A DNA stretch of 64,000 nt, taken from Uloborus plumipes. Its lineage: Eukaryota; Arthropoda; Arachnida; Araneae; Uloboridae. This document shows, in pieces, positions 1 to 13,800 of the stretch (positions are counted from its first letter, which is position 1; each line of letters starts with the position of its first letter). The notes under the pieces were generated by a model that saw only the letters and a program-made list of their open reading frames with translations, searched no databases and was not told where the DNA came from. A program made the position numbers and the translations under genes. The stretch spans positions 16,165 to 80,164 of the forward strand of contig JAXGGA010005221.1 in assembly GCA_038373865.1 (NCBI GenBank). Reading direction: 5' to 3'.

Positions 1-1105
1 TTTGATGTACTAGTTGATGGGAGATTATGTCACTGATTACAAATTTGCAGTAGATGAAAATAGAACGTAAAAACTTTTTTTTTTTTTTTTTTCGATTTTG
101 TATTTGCCCTAGTGTAGTAAAGTTGGGTTATTGCAACGTTGGTGGGTATATGTGACGTTTGAAAAGTTTCGGGGAAAAAAAAACCATCTTCCGCCTCCAT
201 ACAGCAAGTGACTTTAGGGTCATTTCGTATCAAATGAATCAAAAAAACATTTTTCTCTCAACTTTTATGTCTCAAATTTTATGAAACTTTCAGAAATCTT
301 GTTCTTTGACGTCTTAAATAATGCTGTACAGTCAATTTTTGAAATTTGTTAAAAAGCAATCTTTGTACTTGCCAGCACTACTTTAAAATGTAATAACTCA
401 AGTTATGTGGTAGTTTAAGAGCAGTACAATAGCTTATTTTAAAGATAGTAGTATGCAATTTAATTTGATATGTTGCTTAAATGTTTTTCTTAAAAAAAAA
501 AATTTGACAAAACTTTGAAATACAAAAATTCAACAATCGAGAAACGTCTTTATAACAATTTTGAAGAAAACATTTGAATGTTTTGACAAATTTTAATAAG
601 AGATAGACACGAAGCGCGGTTTGGTCGAAGCACCGAATTCCGAAGCTTCGGCTGCTGCATATTTTGCATAATAAATGCATACAATATGATACTATACTCC
701 TTACGTTTCAAAATTATTGGTACTACCCAACATTTTTAGCTTACTGTCTAATGTTTAAATTGATTTCACTAATTAAACTAATTTCTTTTTGTATTTTACT
801 GGTAGTATTAGAAACTATCAGAAAAGAAGACATTTCTGATATTTCTTATTGTAAAAAAGTTATTTGAGGCATTATTTGGAATATGAAGCACATGTTCTAC
901 AGTAAAGTTGATGTTCATAAAAAAAATCCACCGATGTGATCAAATATTAAATCACAGAATAATTTAATAAGAAATTAGCAAATATTTACATAATACCTTA
1001 ATATTGTGAGAGACCTAGTTAGGTAACGTAACAGCCAAAACATCTTGGAGAAGAGATTTTTTTTCGAACAAAGTTGGTCTGTTCACTCGTTTACGTGCTT
1101 AAGTA
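1..1105. other. No gene seen; AT-rich
   Basis: Short open frames here are rich in homopolymer codons and show no domain. A 12-bp palindrome CCGAAGCTTCGG near 640 also occurs near 29320 and 56420 inside a repeated segment, so a decayed copy of that repeat may be present. Confidence 0.4.
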
Positions 1106-1274
1106 CACTGCAAAAAATAAACTATTGTTTTTTCTGTATAATACTACTGGCAGCCGAGGTTCCAGTTTAAAGCTGTAAAATTCAGAGTAATAAACTGTAA
1201 AATTGTTAAATTTATAGTTCTAACATCTGCTGCCAGTATTATACTGTAAACACAACTGTTTATTTTTTGCAAAG
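1106..1274. mobile_element. MITE with ACTGCAAAAAATAAAC ends
   Basis: Starts CACTGCAAAAAATAAAC after TA and ends with the imperfect reverse complement GTTTATTTTTTGCAAAG before TA. Internal TGTAAAATT and CTGCCAGTATTATACTGTAAA words recur near 13320-13426 and 45150-45380, so this is a small repeated family, probably Tc1/mariner-type. Confidence 0.6.
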
Positions 1275-1668
1275 TAGTGTAGAACTAAAAATTTGAAAGT
1301 ATTTTTGATCTAAAAATCAGTCAGTAGAGTAAATCTAAAGCAGTGCTTAGTCTTGATCAAAAAATCAGGTTTCAACTAGTCAGCTTTCATTGGTGATTGG
1401 AAGAATTGGAAAAGAAAGAACCAGGAATCTCTAGGAATAGATTAATCACTAATTTTTAAGTTAAAATATTGGTGTATTTATCTACGTCAGGTCAATCATT
1501 GCCATTTTTTTTTTTTTTTTGAAATTCTGCAATTTTGAAAGGTCGCAGATAATCCACTGTAAATAAACCGTCCACAGATAATCGGGTGTTTACTGTACTA
1601 TAAGTATTTTAAGTGTGCTTCATAAAATATATTTTTGAAAAGATTGCACTAAAGCATTTTAAAACACA

Positions 1669-1674
1669 TTTATT
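1669..1674 (-). terminator. Poly(A) signal AATAAA of the LRR gene
   Basis: Canonical AATAAA on the minus strand, 28 nt after the TGA at 1702-1704. Such a short 3'UTR is plausible for a small secreted-protein gene. Confidence 0.55.
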
Positions 1675-1701
1675 ATATCCGCTTTCTAATGGTTACACTG
1701 T

Positions 1702-1847
1702 TCATGGATTGCATCCAATTTTTGTGTATGTAAGATCTCTTAATCCAGTTCCATCAGGGCATCTGAAACCGGGAAGGGTGTTTTGAAGAGTATTCTTGTT
1801 CAAGACGAGCCAGACATAATCACATCCTCTGCAAGTAAGGGGATTGG
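1702..1847 (-). CDS. LRR gene exon 4: cysteine C-cap and stop
   Basis: Acceptor TTTTTTCCCCCAG precedes CC AAT CCC CTT ACT TGC. The translation NPLTCRGCDYVWLVLNKN, continuing to FRCPDGTGLRDL and IGCNP then TGA, carries the four cysteines and the DxxWL pattern of an LRR C-terminal cap. It had to be read directly because the exon is only 48 codons. Confidence 0.85.
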
Positions 1848-4800
1848 CTGGGGGAAAAAATGAACATATTAGGTTTTTTGTACAGTAAAAAAGTAAGTTG
1901 TTTCATAAGGCAAGGGGGTAGACACAGGGTCAGTTTAAAGTAAGGGCATGGGGCTCAGGGCGCAAAAAATTTGGGTGACATCGAATCTGTGACTAAAGTT
2001 TCAAACATTGTGAATGATTTCATCTTTTCATCTTCCACTATAGCAAAATGTAAATATTAGAAAGAAAAAAAAGTCCTTAAAGTACTCTTTCGCAAATCTA
2101 AAGTTATTTACGGCATACGTAGTGTCAGATTTCGGGGTTCAAGCTCGCACCCATGTCCTAGCTATTCCATTCATTTGAAAGTTCGTCGTTATTTCAACTT
2201 GAAGAAATTTTAAATTGGCTTATTTTATATATAATTTTTAAAAAATACATTCTAAAGCAAAAAAAAAAAAAAAAAAACGACGGACCTAAAAAGAGTTCTC
2301 CGAATGAAACGAGATTTTACTCTCTTAAAAACAACATTAATATGAGAAAGTGATAAAGGAAAAAAAAAACAGCAAAATGATAGGGCGCAACCCCCCCCCC
2401 CCCCCGGGATGTCCTTATAAAAATTCAGTTTACGTCGGATTTTTGAAAAATAACACAGAGGTAATTTAATAGGTAATAGGTAGCGCACAGAGGTATTTTA
2501 AGGCTTAAGATCTCACTTGAGGATTTTTGTGCCCTGGGGGGTGGGAGAAGGGTCCGTATACAAGTTCACTGTTTACATCATATCTTTGGCAAATGTGGTA
2601 CAAGTATCCTTTGCTGTTCAAGAAATCAAATAGGAGAATTTGCGGGGGGTTCGATTGAAAATCCGTGAATCGGAACGTTAAGCCTTATAACGACAATGAC
2701 ACCATTTTTTAAATTTAAACAAAAAAGCTTAAATGATCTAAATTTTGAGTCATAAAATTGCATTTTTCTGCACATTGAAGGAAAATTGTACTGTTTTTTT
2801 CTTTTATTTTAGCCTATAATTGTTGAAAATGCGCCCATTGACAGAACCCTTATTTTCGAGGTAGACGCTGCAAAGCAGATAGTAAACTAAATTTTATTGC
2901 TATGGGCGGTTTTTTTCCCTTTTCTTTTCTTTTCCGGTAAGCTTCGGAAAACACGTATTACCTTAACTTTTGGAAGCCAATGTATTTTCACTGCTATGTA
3001 TTACTTTTAAATATCATATTAAAAAATATACAAACCACTGAGTTCTACATATCCTCCTTTGTTAACGATTTTGGTCACAACGTCAATGAAGGAGTCTTGA
3101 TCAAGCGATCTAAGTTGGTTGAAACCAAGTTGTATTCCGTAAGGTTCTGTCCCGCTAAATGCGGTTTTTGATACGCTTGAAATTCTGTTTGCTTGCAACA
3201 TGATCTGAAACAATTAAAAATAAATACATAAATAAACAGAAGTTTCAAGAAATTTTCATTTTCATATGTATTGTTCACCTTATATATCCTAGACAAATAT
3301 TCTGTGCCAAAGGTATCTGTAAATAACTCAAACTGTAAGAGCAGTCTAACTTTTAAGAATACTGAATATTAATTTGATTTATTTGGAAAAAAAATCAGTG
3401 GAATGGAAACAGTGGAGTTGTAAAAAAATAAGTAAAATAAAGTTTGATAAATTAAAGCAAACGAATATAAGTAATCAATACATATAACTAAAAAAACAAA
3501 AGAAAACGAAAGGGACCTTAGATGAGATATGTCCGCTTTTTCAGCTATCCATTAAAGCAAACAATTACTTGGGCCACGATTTTTCTCCATTTTTCTTTAA
3601 AAAAATGTTTCATTTTATTTAGTAGTCACGAAAGTTATGCTTTCTTCTCTACCCCCACGTACACAAGTAGATAATTAGGAGCAAATTAAAATACACTGGC
3701 AGAAAAAAAAATCCCATCACCAAGAAAGACTTGCGCTAGACAAACGAAATTTGGTAGGCGTGTTTATACAACTGAAAGATGACATCGATTGAAATTTCGT
3801 ACTCCGCGCATAAGTGTGACGCACCTGGCGTCACTCAGAACATGCAAATAAATCTTGTTTTAAAAGCATGTTGCAAAGCTCGTGAGTATTGTTTTTCCGT
3901 GAAATTTGACACATTGCGTTCATGTTAGCCAGGAATGCCTTTAAGAAGACGAAGAAGCCACTATCAACAGCTCACCGAGTTTAAACTAGGTCGTACAATT
4001 TGGCTACGAGAAGGTGAATTTTCATTTCGAGATATTGCAGGAAGACTTAGTGGGAATGTTTCCATCGTGCATGACTATTGGAAGCTATGATCAAGGGATG
4101 GTACTACCTCAAGAAGATCGAATTCCGAGCTGCTAAGACTGAGAAAGGAAGATCGCCAAATCCTGCATACGGCTATGGTGCATCGTGCTGCATCTGCGGC
4201 TGACATTCGAGCTGCAGTTGGTACCGTTGTGACCCAAAGAATGGTACGAAATTGCTTACTACAAGGACAGCTCCAAGCCAGGTAGCCTGTAGCCGGTATT
4301 CCATTGACTGCAAACCATTGCCGTTTGCGACGGCAGTGGTGTCAAGACAGAGCTCACTGGATATCGGAGGGGAGATCTGTTGTAATTTCTGATGAAAACA
4401 GATTCTGCCTTGGTGCCAGTGATGGACGTATGTTGGTCAGAAGGAGGCCAGGAGACCGCCTGCATCCAAGCAGTCTGCGACCTAGACACACGGAACCTAC
4501 ACCTGGAGTCATGGTCTCGGGAGCAATTTCCTAAGACATCAGAAGCACTCTTGTGGTTATCCCAAACACACTGACTGCGAATTTGTCGTTAATCTGGTAA
4601 TTCAACCTGTAGTACAGCCCTTCATGAGTATCATTCAAGGGGGAGTTTTCCAACAGGATAACGCTCGCCCTCACACCGCTGCTGTAACGCAATGTGATCT
4701 ACAGAGTGTTGACATGTTACCATGACCTGCAAGATCACCAGATCTGTCTCCAATTGATCACGTATGGGATATCTTTGGACGGAAACTCCAGCATCACCCA

Positions 4801-7800
4801 CAGTCAGCAATAACTGTCCTAGTATTGACACAACAAGTGCAACAAGCATGGCACTCCATACACCTAAGTGACATTCGGCACTTGTATGACACAATGCATG
4901 CACGCTTGCAGGCTTGCCTTCAAAATTCTGGAGGTTACACCGGCTATTAAAGTAACATAATTTCACATTTGCACAGCATTTTCTTGAGCTTAAATTAGCC
5001 AGTGATCTTGTACATTTAATCAATTAAACATGTTAACTAGACAATTGCATTACCCAAATTTCATTACTCTCCAGTAATTTTTTTTTTTTTTTTTGGTGTT
5101 GGGATTTTTTTTTATCCGCCAGTGTAGTAGCGGAGAATGAAATGGCTAAATATTTTACTTTGTCTGCGGTTTAAACTTATTTAGTATTCGATATATCGCT
5201 GCTCACGATTAGGAAATACACTACATCACCAAAAATATTAGGACACTTTCAAAAATTGGTGTTTTTAAGGACTTCTCGAGAAATTAGATATCATTTTTTC
5301 TGTAACTTTTGTTACATAAAATACAGGCATAAGTTAATATTTCCGCAAATAAAAATTAAGCCACCCACGTATTTAGGGAACCAAAAAAAAAATGAGGGGG
5401 AGCAAAAACGTTTTTTGTCTATTCTTCATCGTAAATAGCTGAGAATAAACTGCAAATTCGGAAATTAATCTACATTCTTATATGTATCATTATTTTACAA
5501 ATTTTAGTACCATTTATGTTCCCGAAGATATAAACATTTCTTTCAAAACAGTCAATTTTATTTGCGGGGTTTCTAGTTCATAACACGAAGAGTTTTCCTT
5601 CAAACCTTACCAATACTTCAAAAAAGATAGCAGCATACAAGAGAAACATCATACAAGAGAAACATCATACTAAATTTTCAAATAAAAATTTTGAAAAATC
5701 ATTGAAATATGCATATTTAAGGCAGTTAATTTTTCACGGCGCATGCACGAACGACAGAAATTTATGACTTCAAAAATTTCGCATTTATATAGGTGCAGGG
5801 TCATTCCATTTTAAATCAACAAATTTTCAAAAAAGGTGTTGCATCACCATTTTTGATTTTGATGAAAATTTGTATGTGTATTCCTTTTACTTCCCAGAGC
5901 TCAAAATAGTGTTCATTTTATTTTTTAAAAATTTACCCTTTGATATAGAGGCATTTTTTGTTGTTGGCAACAGCGAAAATCGGGCGTTTTGATGCTTTGC
6001 CTTATTAACTATAACTTTTTTTCTATCAAAGATTTGGAGCTCAACTATAGCTCATTGGAAAGCTAAGAAAAAGATCTTTTTATATATGCTATCAATAAAT
6101 TTCAGATTAAAAAAAAAATACTTATTTTTTCAAGGTCAAAGTTCACGACGAAAATGACATTTTTTACTACTTTCGAAAATTAAAAAACCCATTAAGGGTT
6201 CAAAGTAACAAGCCGATTTTTTCATCATATATTCATAGTCATGGTTACTTACTGTATAAAAAAAAATTGGCTTGTTATTCCACCCCCTTTATGAGATATG
6301 CCCCCCCAAAGTTGTAAATTTTTTAAAAAATCCAATTTTCAACGCTAAAAAAATGCATGTGGGGGACAAGATAAAAAAATTTTTACCTGTGGTATTTTAA
6401 GTACTCTTTACCAGCTTTCTAATAAAACAAAAGTTGCTTTGTTATTCAAAGGCGTTTGGCAGATATAAGGGACTGAACTTTCAAAAAATTGCACAAAAAC
6501 AACACGATTATTTTCATTTTTTAAATTCTTTTTTTTCATTTAAATGTAATTATATACCTTATTCTTTGCCTTAAATGCTGAAAAAAGACTAAGAAGAGCA
6601 ATGAAGAAACATATTTAAAGTTTAATAAGATATTTTAATATTTTTAACACCTGGGAATATAGAATACCACTAAACTTGTCTGATTTTTAAACATCTGATT
6701 GCTACCTACAACAGGACTGAGCATTTCTCAACTTGTCCAGGTTGGTTCATACCATGTGGTCATCCTTGTTATGACTTGCTCTCACATGTGTATCTTAGTT
6801 GTCTTTCAAATTCTGAAAGAAGTAGGTTGTTGAGCTAGTGTTTCTGCTGTAAAATCTTGTGAAACTGATGTGATTTCTTTTCATTTCAAGTTCATTCATA
6901 TTCACAGAATGTTTTGTTAAAGGTAAAAGAAGAAATTCTTTAGAATCCTTAAATATAAATTTAAATTTGTCTTTCTATATGTAAACTGTGTATAAGTTAT
7001 GGATAACCCTAAATACTCCATAGGAGTTTTTGAGAATGATGATTGTAATATTTTAAGTTACAGTAGGCAGTCTACTGTAAATAGTATTTCTGAGTACAGT
7101 GATGATGATAAAACTTTACTGCACCTGAGAACTAGTTGTAAAACTATTGAAACTGTTTGTACCTACCAGCAAGAAATTCCATAAAGGTGGAAAAACTTGG
7201 CAAGAAATATTTTTGCATGGTAGGTACAAACAGTTTCAATAGTTTTACACCCAGTACTCAGGTGCAGTAAAGTTTTATCATCATCACTGTACTCAGAAAT
7301 ACTATTTACAGTAGACTGCCTACTGTAACTTAAAATATTACAATCATCATTCTCAAAAACTCCTATGGAGTATTTAGGGTTATCCATAACTTATACACAG
7401 TTTACATATAGAAAGACAAATTTAAATTTATATTTAAGGATTCTAAAGAATTTCTTCTTTTACCTTTAACAAAACATTCTGTGAATATGAATGAACTTGA
7501 AATGAAAAGAAATCACATCAGTTTCACAAGATTTTACAGCAGAAACACTAGCTCAACAACCTACTTCTTTCAGAATTTGAAAGACAACTAAGATACACAT
7601 GTGAGAGCAAGTCAGAACAAGGATGACCACATGGTATGAACCAACCTGGACAAGTTGAGAAATGCTCAGTCCTGTTGTAGGTAGCAATCAGATGTTTAAA
7701 AATCAGACAAGTTTAGTGGTATTCTATATTCCCAGGTGTTAAAAATATTAAAATATCTTATTAAACTTTAAATATGTTTCTTCATTGCTCTTCTTAGTCT

Positions 7801-10800
7801 TTTTTTAGCATTTAAGGCAAAGAATAAGGTATTTAATTATATTTAAATGAAAAAAAAGATTTAAAAAAATGAAAATAATCGTGTTGTTTTTGTGCAATTT
7901 TTTAAAAATTCAGTCCCTTATATCTTCCAAACGCCTTTGAATAACAAAGCAACTTTTGTTTTATTAGAAAGCTGGTAAAAAGTACTTAAAATACCACATG
8001 TAAAAATTTTTTTATCTTGCCTCCCACATGCATTTTTTTAGCGTTGAAAATTGGATTTTTTAAAAAATTTACAACTTTGGGGGGGCATATCTCATAAAGG
8101 GGGTGGAATAACAAGCCAATTTTTTTATACAGTAAGTAACCATGACTATGAATATATGATGAAGAAATCGGCTTGTTACTTTGAACCCTTCATGAGTTTT
8201 TTAATGTTCGAATGTAGTAAAAAATGTCACTTTCGTCGTGAACTTTGAGCTTGAAAAAAAAAAGTATTTTTTTTTAAATATGAAATGTATTAATAGCATA
8301 TATAAAAATATCTTTTTCTTAGATTTCCAATGAGCAATAGTTGAGCTCAAAATGTTTGATAGAAAAAAAAGTTATAGTTCATAAGGTAAAGCATCAAAAC
8401 GCCCGATTTTCGCTGTTGCCAACAACAAAAAGGGCCTATATGTCAAAGGGTAAATTTTTAAAAAATAAAATGAACACTATTTTGAGCTCTGGGAAGTAAA
8501 AGGAATACACATGCCAATTTTCATCAAAATCAAAAATGGTGATGCGCACCCCATTTGTTGATTTAAAATGGAATGATCCTGCAGCAACTCATTAAAAATT
8601 TCAGTTGAATATCTTTTAAAAATTCGAAAGATTACAGCGATCTAATGAGCTGTGCTTTAATAATTCTCCTAAGCGCGATAAATCATAGTGGATTGCTTAC
8701 AAATAATCTGTTTTCATCGTGAATAACTTCGTGGAAGAGGTAAATTACTTTATTTTTCGTGTTGATTAATCCGACCTTCGTAACTAGAACTGACAATTTC
8801 ACGCACAGTTTGAATCGCTTTAATAAATTCCATGAATTCCTTAACAAAGCTTAATATAAAGTGTTGGTATCATGCACTGCGATGCAAAAGTTTAGACAAA
8901 ATGCAAATATGTGAATAAAAAGAAAACTATTCAACGAAATACTTTCGAATTTCTACTGCTGGTACACAATATGGTCCCAAATGCGTGTCTGGAGTTCTTA
9001 GAACTATAAGTGGAATCAAATTTTGGATATTACAAAAGATATTTTTTAACATTGTTGCAAAAGTTTAGACAATAGTCAGATTTTATGCAAATATCCCTTG
9101 AAATGTGATTGGTGGAGGAAATGCGGGACTGTATTATTCATTTATAAAGTGCAGAGATTGCTGAATAAATAATCAAAATCTCAAAAGCTCTTTAGTTCTC
9201 GTGTAAAGAAGATGAGAAAGTTTGGAAGCCGAAATTTGAAAATGAACCTACTTTATTAATTTTTTGTCTTTTAAATCGACTCTAGTACGGTAGTACATTG
9301 TTTTTTACTTTGTAGAGAGCAAATTCAGACTTGCGTATCGATCAAAAAGTCCAAGAAAAATTATATTTCTTAAGGATGAAGGAATTGAAAAAACGGCTCA
9401 GACTGACGATTCGCCCCTTAATACTACAAAACTTCAATTTAAGTCAAAAGCAGCATGTGACAGCATAAGTACATGAACAACTAAATCGTAATGCATAAAC
9501 AAAACAAAGAATTGTGCTTGAGCCTTTTCAGACAGAGTGTCCCAAATAAGCCAGATTTTATTGGTAAAAGCAGCATAGCATATGATCATTGGATATTTTT
9601 TAAGTCCCATCACGAAAAGAATTATAATCCATCTAGGCCATCCCAATTTTAATAATTTTTATCAAAGAAAGTACCATTCATTTTTTAGTCACGATGATAC
9701 ATATGCTGCTTTTCACATTAAAATCTGGCTTATTAGAGACACTCTGTCCGAAAAGGCTCAGGCACAATTCTTTGTTTTTTTTTATGCATTCCGATTCAGT
9801 TGTTCATCTACTTATGCGGTCACGTGCTGTTTTTGACCCAAGTTGAAGTTTTGTAGGATTAAGGAGCGAATCGCCAGTTTGAGCCGTTTTTTCAATTCCT
9901 TCATCCTTAAGAAATATAATTTTTCTTGGACTTTTTGATCGATACGCATGTCTGAATTTGCTCTCCACAAAGTAAACAACAATGTACACCATACTAGAGC
10001 CGATTTAAAAGACAAAAAATTAATAAAGTAGGTTCATTTTCAAATTTCGGCTTCCAAACTTTCTCATCTTCTTTACACGAGAACTACAGAGCTTTTGAGA
10101 TTTTGATAATTTATTCAGCAGCCTCTGTACTTCATAAATGAATAGTACAGTCCCGCATTTCCTCCACCAATCACATTTCAAGGGATATTTGCATAAAATC
10201 TGACTATCGTCTAAACTTTTGCAACAATGTAAAAAAATGTCTTTTGTAATATCCAAAATTTGATTCCAGTTATAGTTATAAGAACTCCAGACACGTATTT
10301 GGGACCATATTGTGTACCTGCAATAGAAATTTGAAAGCATTTCGTTGAATAGTTTTCTTTTTATTCACATATTTGCATTTTGTCTAAACTTTTGCATCGC
10401 AGTGTATATTTCAATTAATTTTAATGCGAAAAAATGACTGAATTATGAACTTTAATTTGTATGTTGATCTACTGCAGTGGTTCTCAACGGGAGCGGTACC
10501 GCCCTCCAGTGAGCGGTGGGAAGATGCTGAGGGGCGGTGAACATGTTTTGGGCAGTAGGAGGGCGGTGGGTATATTTTGGGCGATAGGGGGCGGTGGGAA
10601 AAGTTGGGGTCAGAGGACGATAAATGTATTAGATTTTAATTTTAAAAATCAAAATTAAATTTTGTATTTAATCACGAATCCAACTTGAATTATTTGAGCC
10701 AACCATAAATCAACTTATGCGCTCTGGAATCTCTAAGCTTATTTCCTTACGTTTTTCTGAGCTGCCTGTTTTGCTTTTAAAATACCGTAAAGTCGGGTTA

Positions 10801-13800
10801 CTTGGACCCTAAGGGGTTACTTGAGCCCATTACAGTAAAATGATAAAATCTAGGTTTGGTACTTATTAGTTGAAGACTTGCACGTAGTTCCTCGTTTCTC
10901 CTCTAGGTAGAAGCACTCTACAGTCTCTAATGCTAGTACCAAACCCAGATTTTATCATTTTACTGTGGGCTCAAGTAACCTCCTTGTGGGTCCAAGTAAC
11001 CCGACTTTACGGTAGTTAAACTTTTTTGCTTATTTTTTTTCCTTTTCTCTCTTTCACTCTTATTACGATTTGGATTTTTAGTGATCTTTTGCATCCGACA
11101 ATATTGAGAGAGATTGGGGGATCGCACTAGGTCTGCAAAAGGTTGTGCCTCTACTGCAGCCCCATTTGAAAGAAAAAAAAAAAAACCTTGAGAGAGAATA
11201 CTACCTAATGAATAAATGCTTCAACTAATCGCAATTGCAATCAGGGCGGCACATTTAGGCTAATATTGGCCAATTTGGCTAATTTCGATCACACATAGCT
11301 AGATTAAATTCAAAAGCATTAGCCACACCATCGTTTGGTTATTTTTTAGCCGAATTGTTGATTGATTCTTTCTACTATTCGAATAGCTTTATACATTTGT
11401 TTAGTAATGCATTTATATTTTACTTAGTAGTTACCATGCATGTAAAAAATACCGTCCTTCATCTGTAGGTGAAAATGGTCCCATTAAGTTTTTAAGTTTT
11501 AGTCGCCTACCTTGATTGTTGCTAAACGAAACTGGTTTTCAGACTGAACAATTCCTAGATTAGAATACCAGATTTTAATGTTTATTGCTAAAATTTAATA
11601 GGGGGTTCAAAATACTGCGAAAAAATTCACAACTGCATTCGAGAGTTTTCCACAAGAAGCGTTTTAGGCAGAACATTTTACCTTTTGTAATTTTCTTTCA
11701 CCATGTGCTCTTAAGTTAGTTTAGTACCCATGGGAAAGTAAGTCTCCCCCAAAGATATTCAAAATATTTCGTTGGGAGCTGGTATTCGTGCAAGTTGATT
11801 ATTTTCCTAAATTTTTACCTGCAAACAGTATTGCAATGCTTAAAGTGCCCGCCCAGTTTGACTGTTTGGTTTGACCTCAGTATTTTCACTCTGGGCTTTG
11901 TTCATTTCATTCATTTACTTTCATGGTTTATTTTTAGTGAAATCTCCTTTGATGCTCACGTTTATTGCCGGCATCTATACTCTTTACACAAAGACTTCTC
12001 TAAGCGCTTTGAGGATATTTTTTCTCTGAACGTTCCTCAATGGGTCATCAGCCCTTTTGAAAACATTGAAACACCAGTTGTTCAGTATCAGGAAGAATTG
12101 GTTGAACTTGCAACCAATAAAACTTTGAAAGCTGGTTTCCAGAATGTTAACAATATTGCAGGATTTTGGCTGCAAGGAAAAATTAGTAGCTTTTATCCTG
12201 TACTGTGATCTATCGTCAACATTTTCTAAATTACCTTCCCCTCTTTCTACCTCGTTGAACGAGGATTCAGTGTTGTCACCGACCTAGTAACAAAAAAGAG
12301 AAATCGACTCCAAATCGCCTAAAGAGGTGACTTGTGCCTTCACCTTACAAAAAATATTAAGAATACTGAGGAAACTGTCTTAGAACAGCCAAGTACAAAT
12401 ATCTCACTAACGTATATTTCTGAGTGTTCCTTTCATATTTTGAATGATGAAAAAAAAAACATTGCTTTGCGTGTTTATTTTTATTTCATCTCGTTGTTTC
12501 CTTCATATTATTGAGTAAAAATTTTTTTTTATTTGTTTATTTTTATTATATTTCATTTTATTTTGCTATTCTTTTGAAAGTAGAATATTTCTTAAGTATA
12601 TTTTTTATTTCTAAATTCTTCATTTTAATTCTATATATAATAATGCCTACCGAGGAAAAATATATGTTGTTTAACCATTTTGTAAAATTCTGGAAGGAAA
12701 TTATTTTAAGTTTTTTACCTTTTTTTTGCAAACCTCCTCACTTTTAACATAAAGGGGGGCGTTGGAAAAATGTTCTCTCCTAAAGGGGGTGTTAGTCGTG
12801 AAAAGGTTGAGAACCACTGATCTACTGTAAAACGGTGTAAATGTGAACACTTTTTAGCTTTGATCATAAAACAGTAATTAAAAGATTTTTTTTTTAATTT
12901 AATTTTTTGGGTAAAAATATCGTGCTTGCTTTGCTTTTGATGGGTCAAGCAAAGACAAAACTCTGAACAGTTTTTATTCATATAGAGAGTTTTTTCTCTT
13001 TTTTTTTTTTTTTTAGAGATGTTCCGATTCTCTCCACTGACTAGGGTGAATCGGAGCACATGTAAAATTTTTGCTTTTTTCAATTTAGCCTGTAATAGGT
13101 TTCGCAAAAACAAGTAATATTGATGAGGGAAAAGCAGAATAAATAGCTGCTGTCAAATAAAAATTTATTTTCTATACCGGTAAACGTATGATTTGTCAAC
13201 AATAAAAAATAACTTTGAAGTTATGAAAGATTAAAATTAATTTTATGAAAATGCATTTGAATTGAAAAGCAAAGATTTGATATAAATTCAAATCACTCAT
13301 GCCGTCCAAAAAAATAAATAATAAGCTGTAAAATTACTAATTTTGCAGTTTATTATTGTGCATTGTAGATTTAAACTGGAACGCTGTCAGAATTATGCTG
13401 TAAAAACCAGTTTATTTTTTGCAGTGTATTATTTTTCTGTTAAGTGCATACGAAAGGCTTCTACTTCACGTTAGCTTCTACCACAAAATTATCATCGTTT
13501 CCGACCTTTATTTGCTCAACAAACCATTGAGATAATCTCTTTTTAGCTACACCTTACGAAGAAGCTGCGGCTCTCCACATCAGAAATAAAGAAGAAGAAA
13601 AAAATCCACTTCGTGATACGGCGCTAAACACATTAGAAATAAAGAAGAAAAATCCATTTCTGTGATATGGCGCTAAACACCTTATCATTTGGGCAAGAGC
13701 TTGAGGGAATCCATTTCCTGGTCTAGGAGTTGCAGTCAAAGTGACAACTGTTGTTAAATATGATTGATCACCTAATTTACTTTCTTACTTTTGTCTTTTT

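Larger units (their letters stand above)
5798..8579. mobile_element. Giant palindromic (fold-back) element 1
   Basis: Two inverted arms of about 1.37 kb (5798-7167 and 7217-8579) surround a loop of about 50 bp. The outer ends read GGGTCATTCCATTTTAAATC and its near-perfect complement. A TGCA copy lies immediately outside each end (5794-5797 and 8580-8583), consistent with a 4-bp target-site duplication. Arm identity is high over the full length. The element shares its ends and internal phrases with the palindrome at 42630-44776. No transposase domain was recognised, so it is probably non-autonomous. Its 4-bp duplication would fit superfamilies such as Sola or Chapaev, but that is inference. 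Confidence 0.85.
10475..12819 (+). mobile_element. hAT transposon remnant, ZBED/SCAND3 type
   Basis: Ends CAGTGGTTCTCAAC and GTTGAGAACCACTG are flanked by the perfect 8-bp duplication ATCTACTG (10467-10474 and 12820-12827). The interior holds the C-terminal part of a hAT transposase. The N-terminal half is deleted or overwritten, and a smaller MITE (10785-11012) lies inside. The whole element sits in the LRR gene intron. Confidence 0.92.

Noticed and set aside
4631..5023. 130-codon minus-strand open frame
   Set aside because: Antisense shadow of the Tc1 transposase pseudogene.
5220..5260. Solo Tc1/mariner end (CACTACATCACCAAAAATATTAGG)
   Set aside because: No partner end or internal sequence; kept only as a note in the spacer entry.
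12715..13113. 132-codon minus-strand frame
   Set aside because: Crosses the right end of the hAT element into flanking DNA and is rich in Lys/Phe runs; chance.
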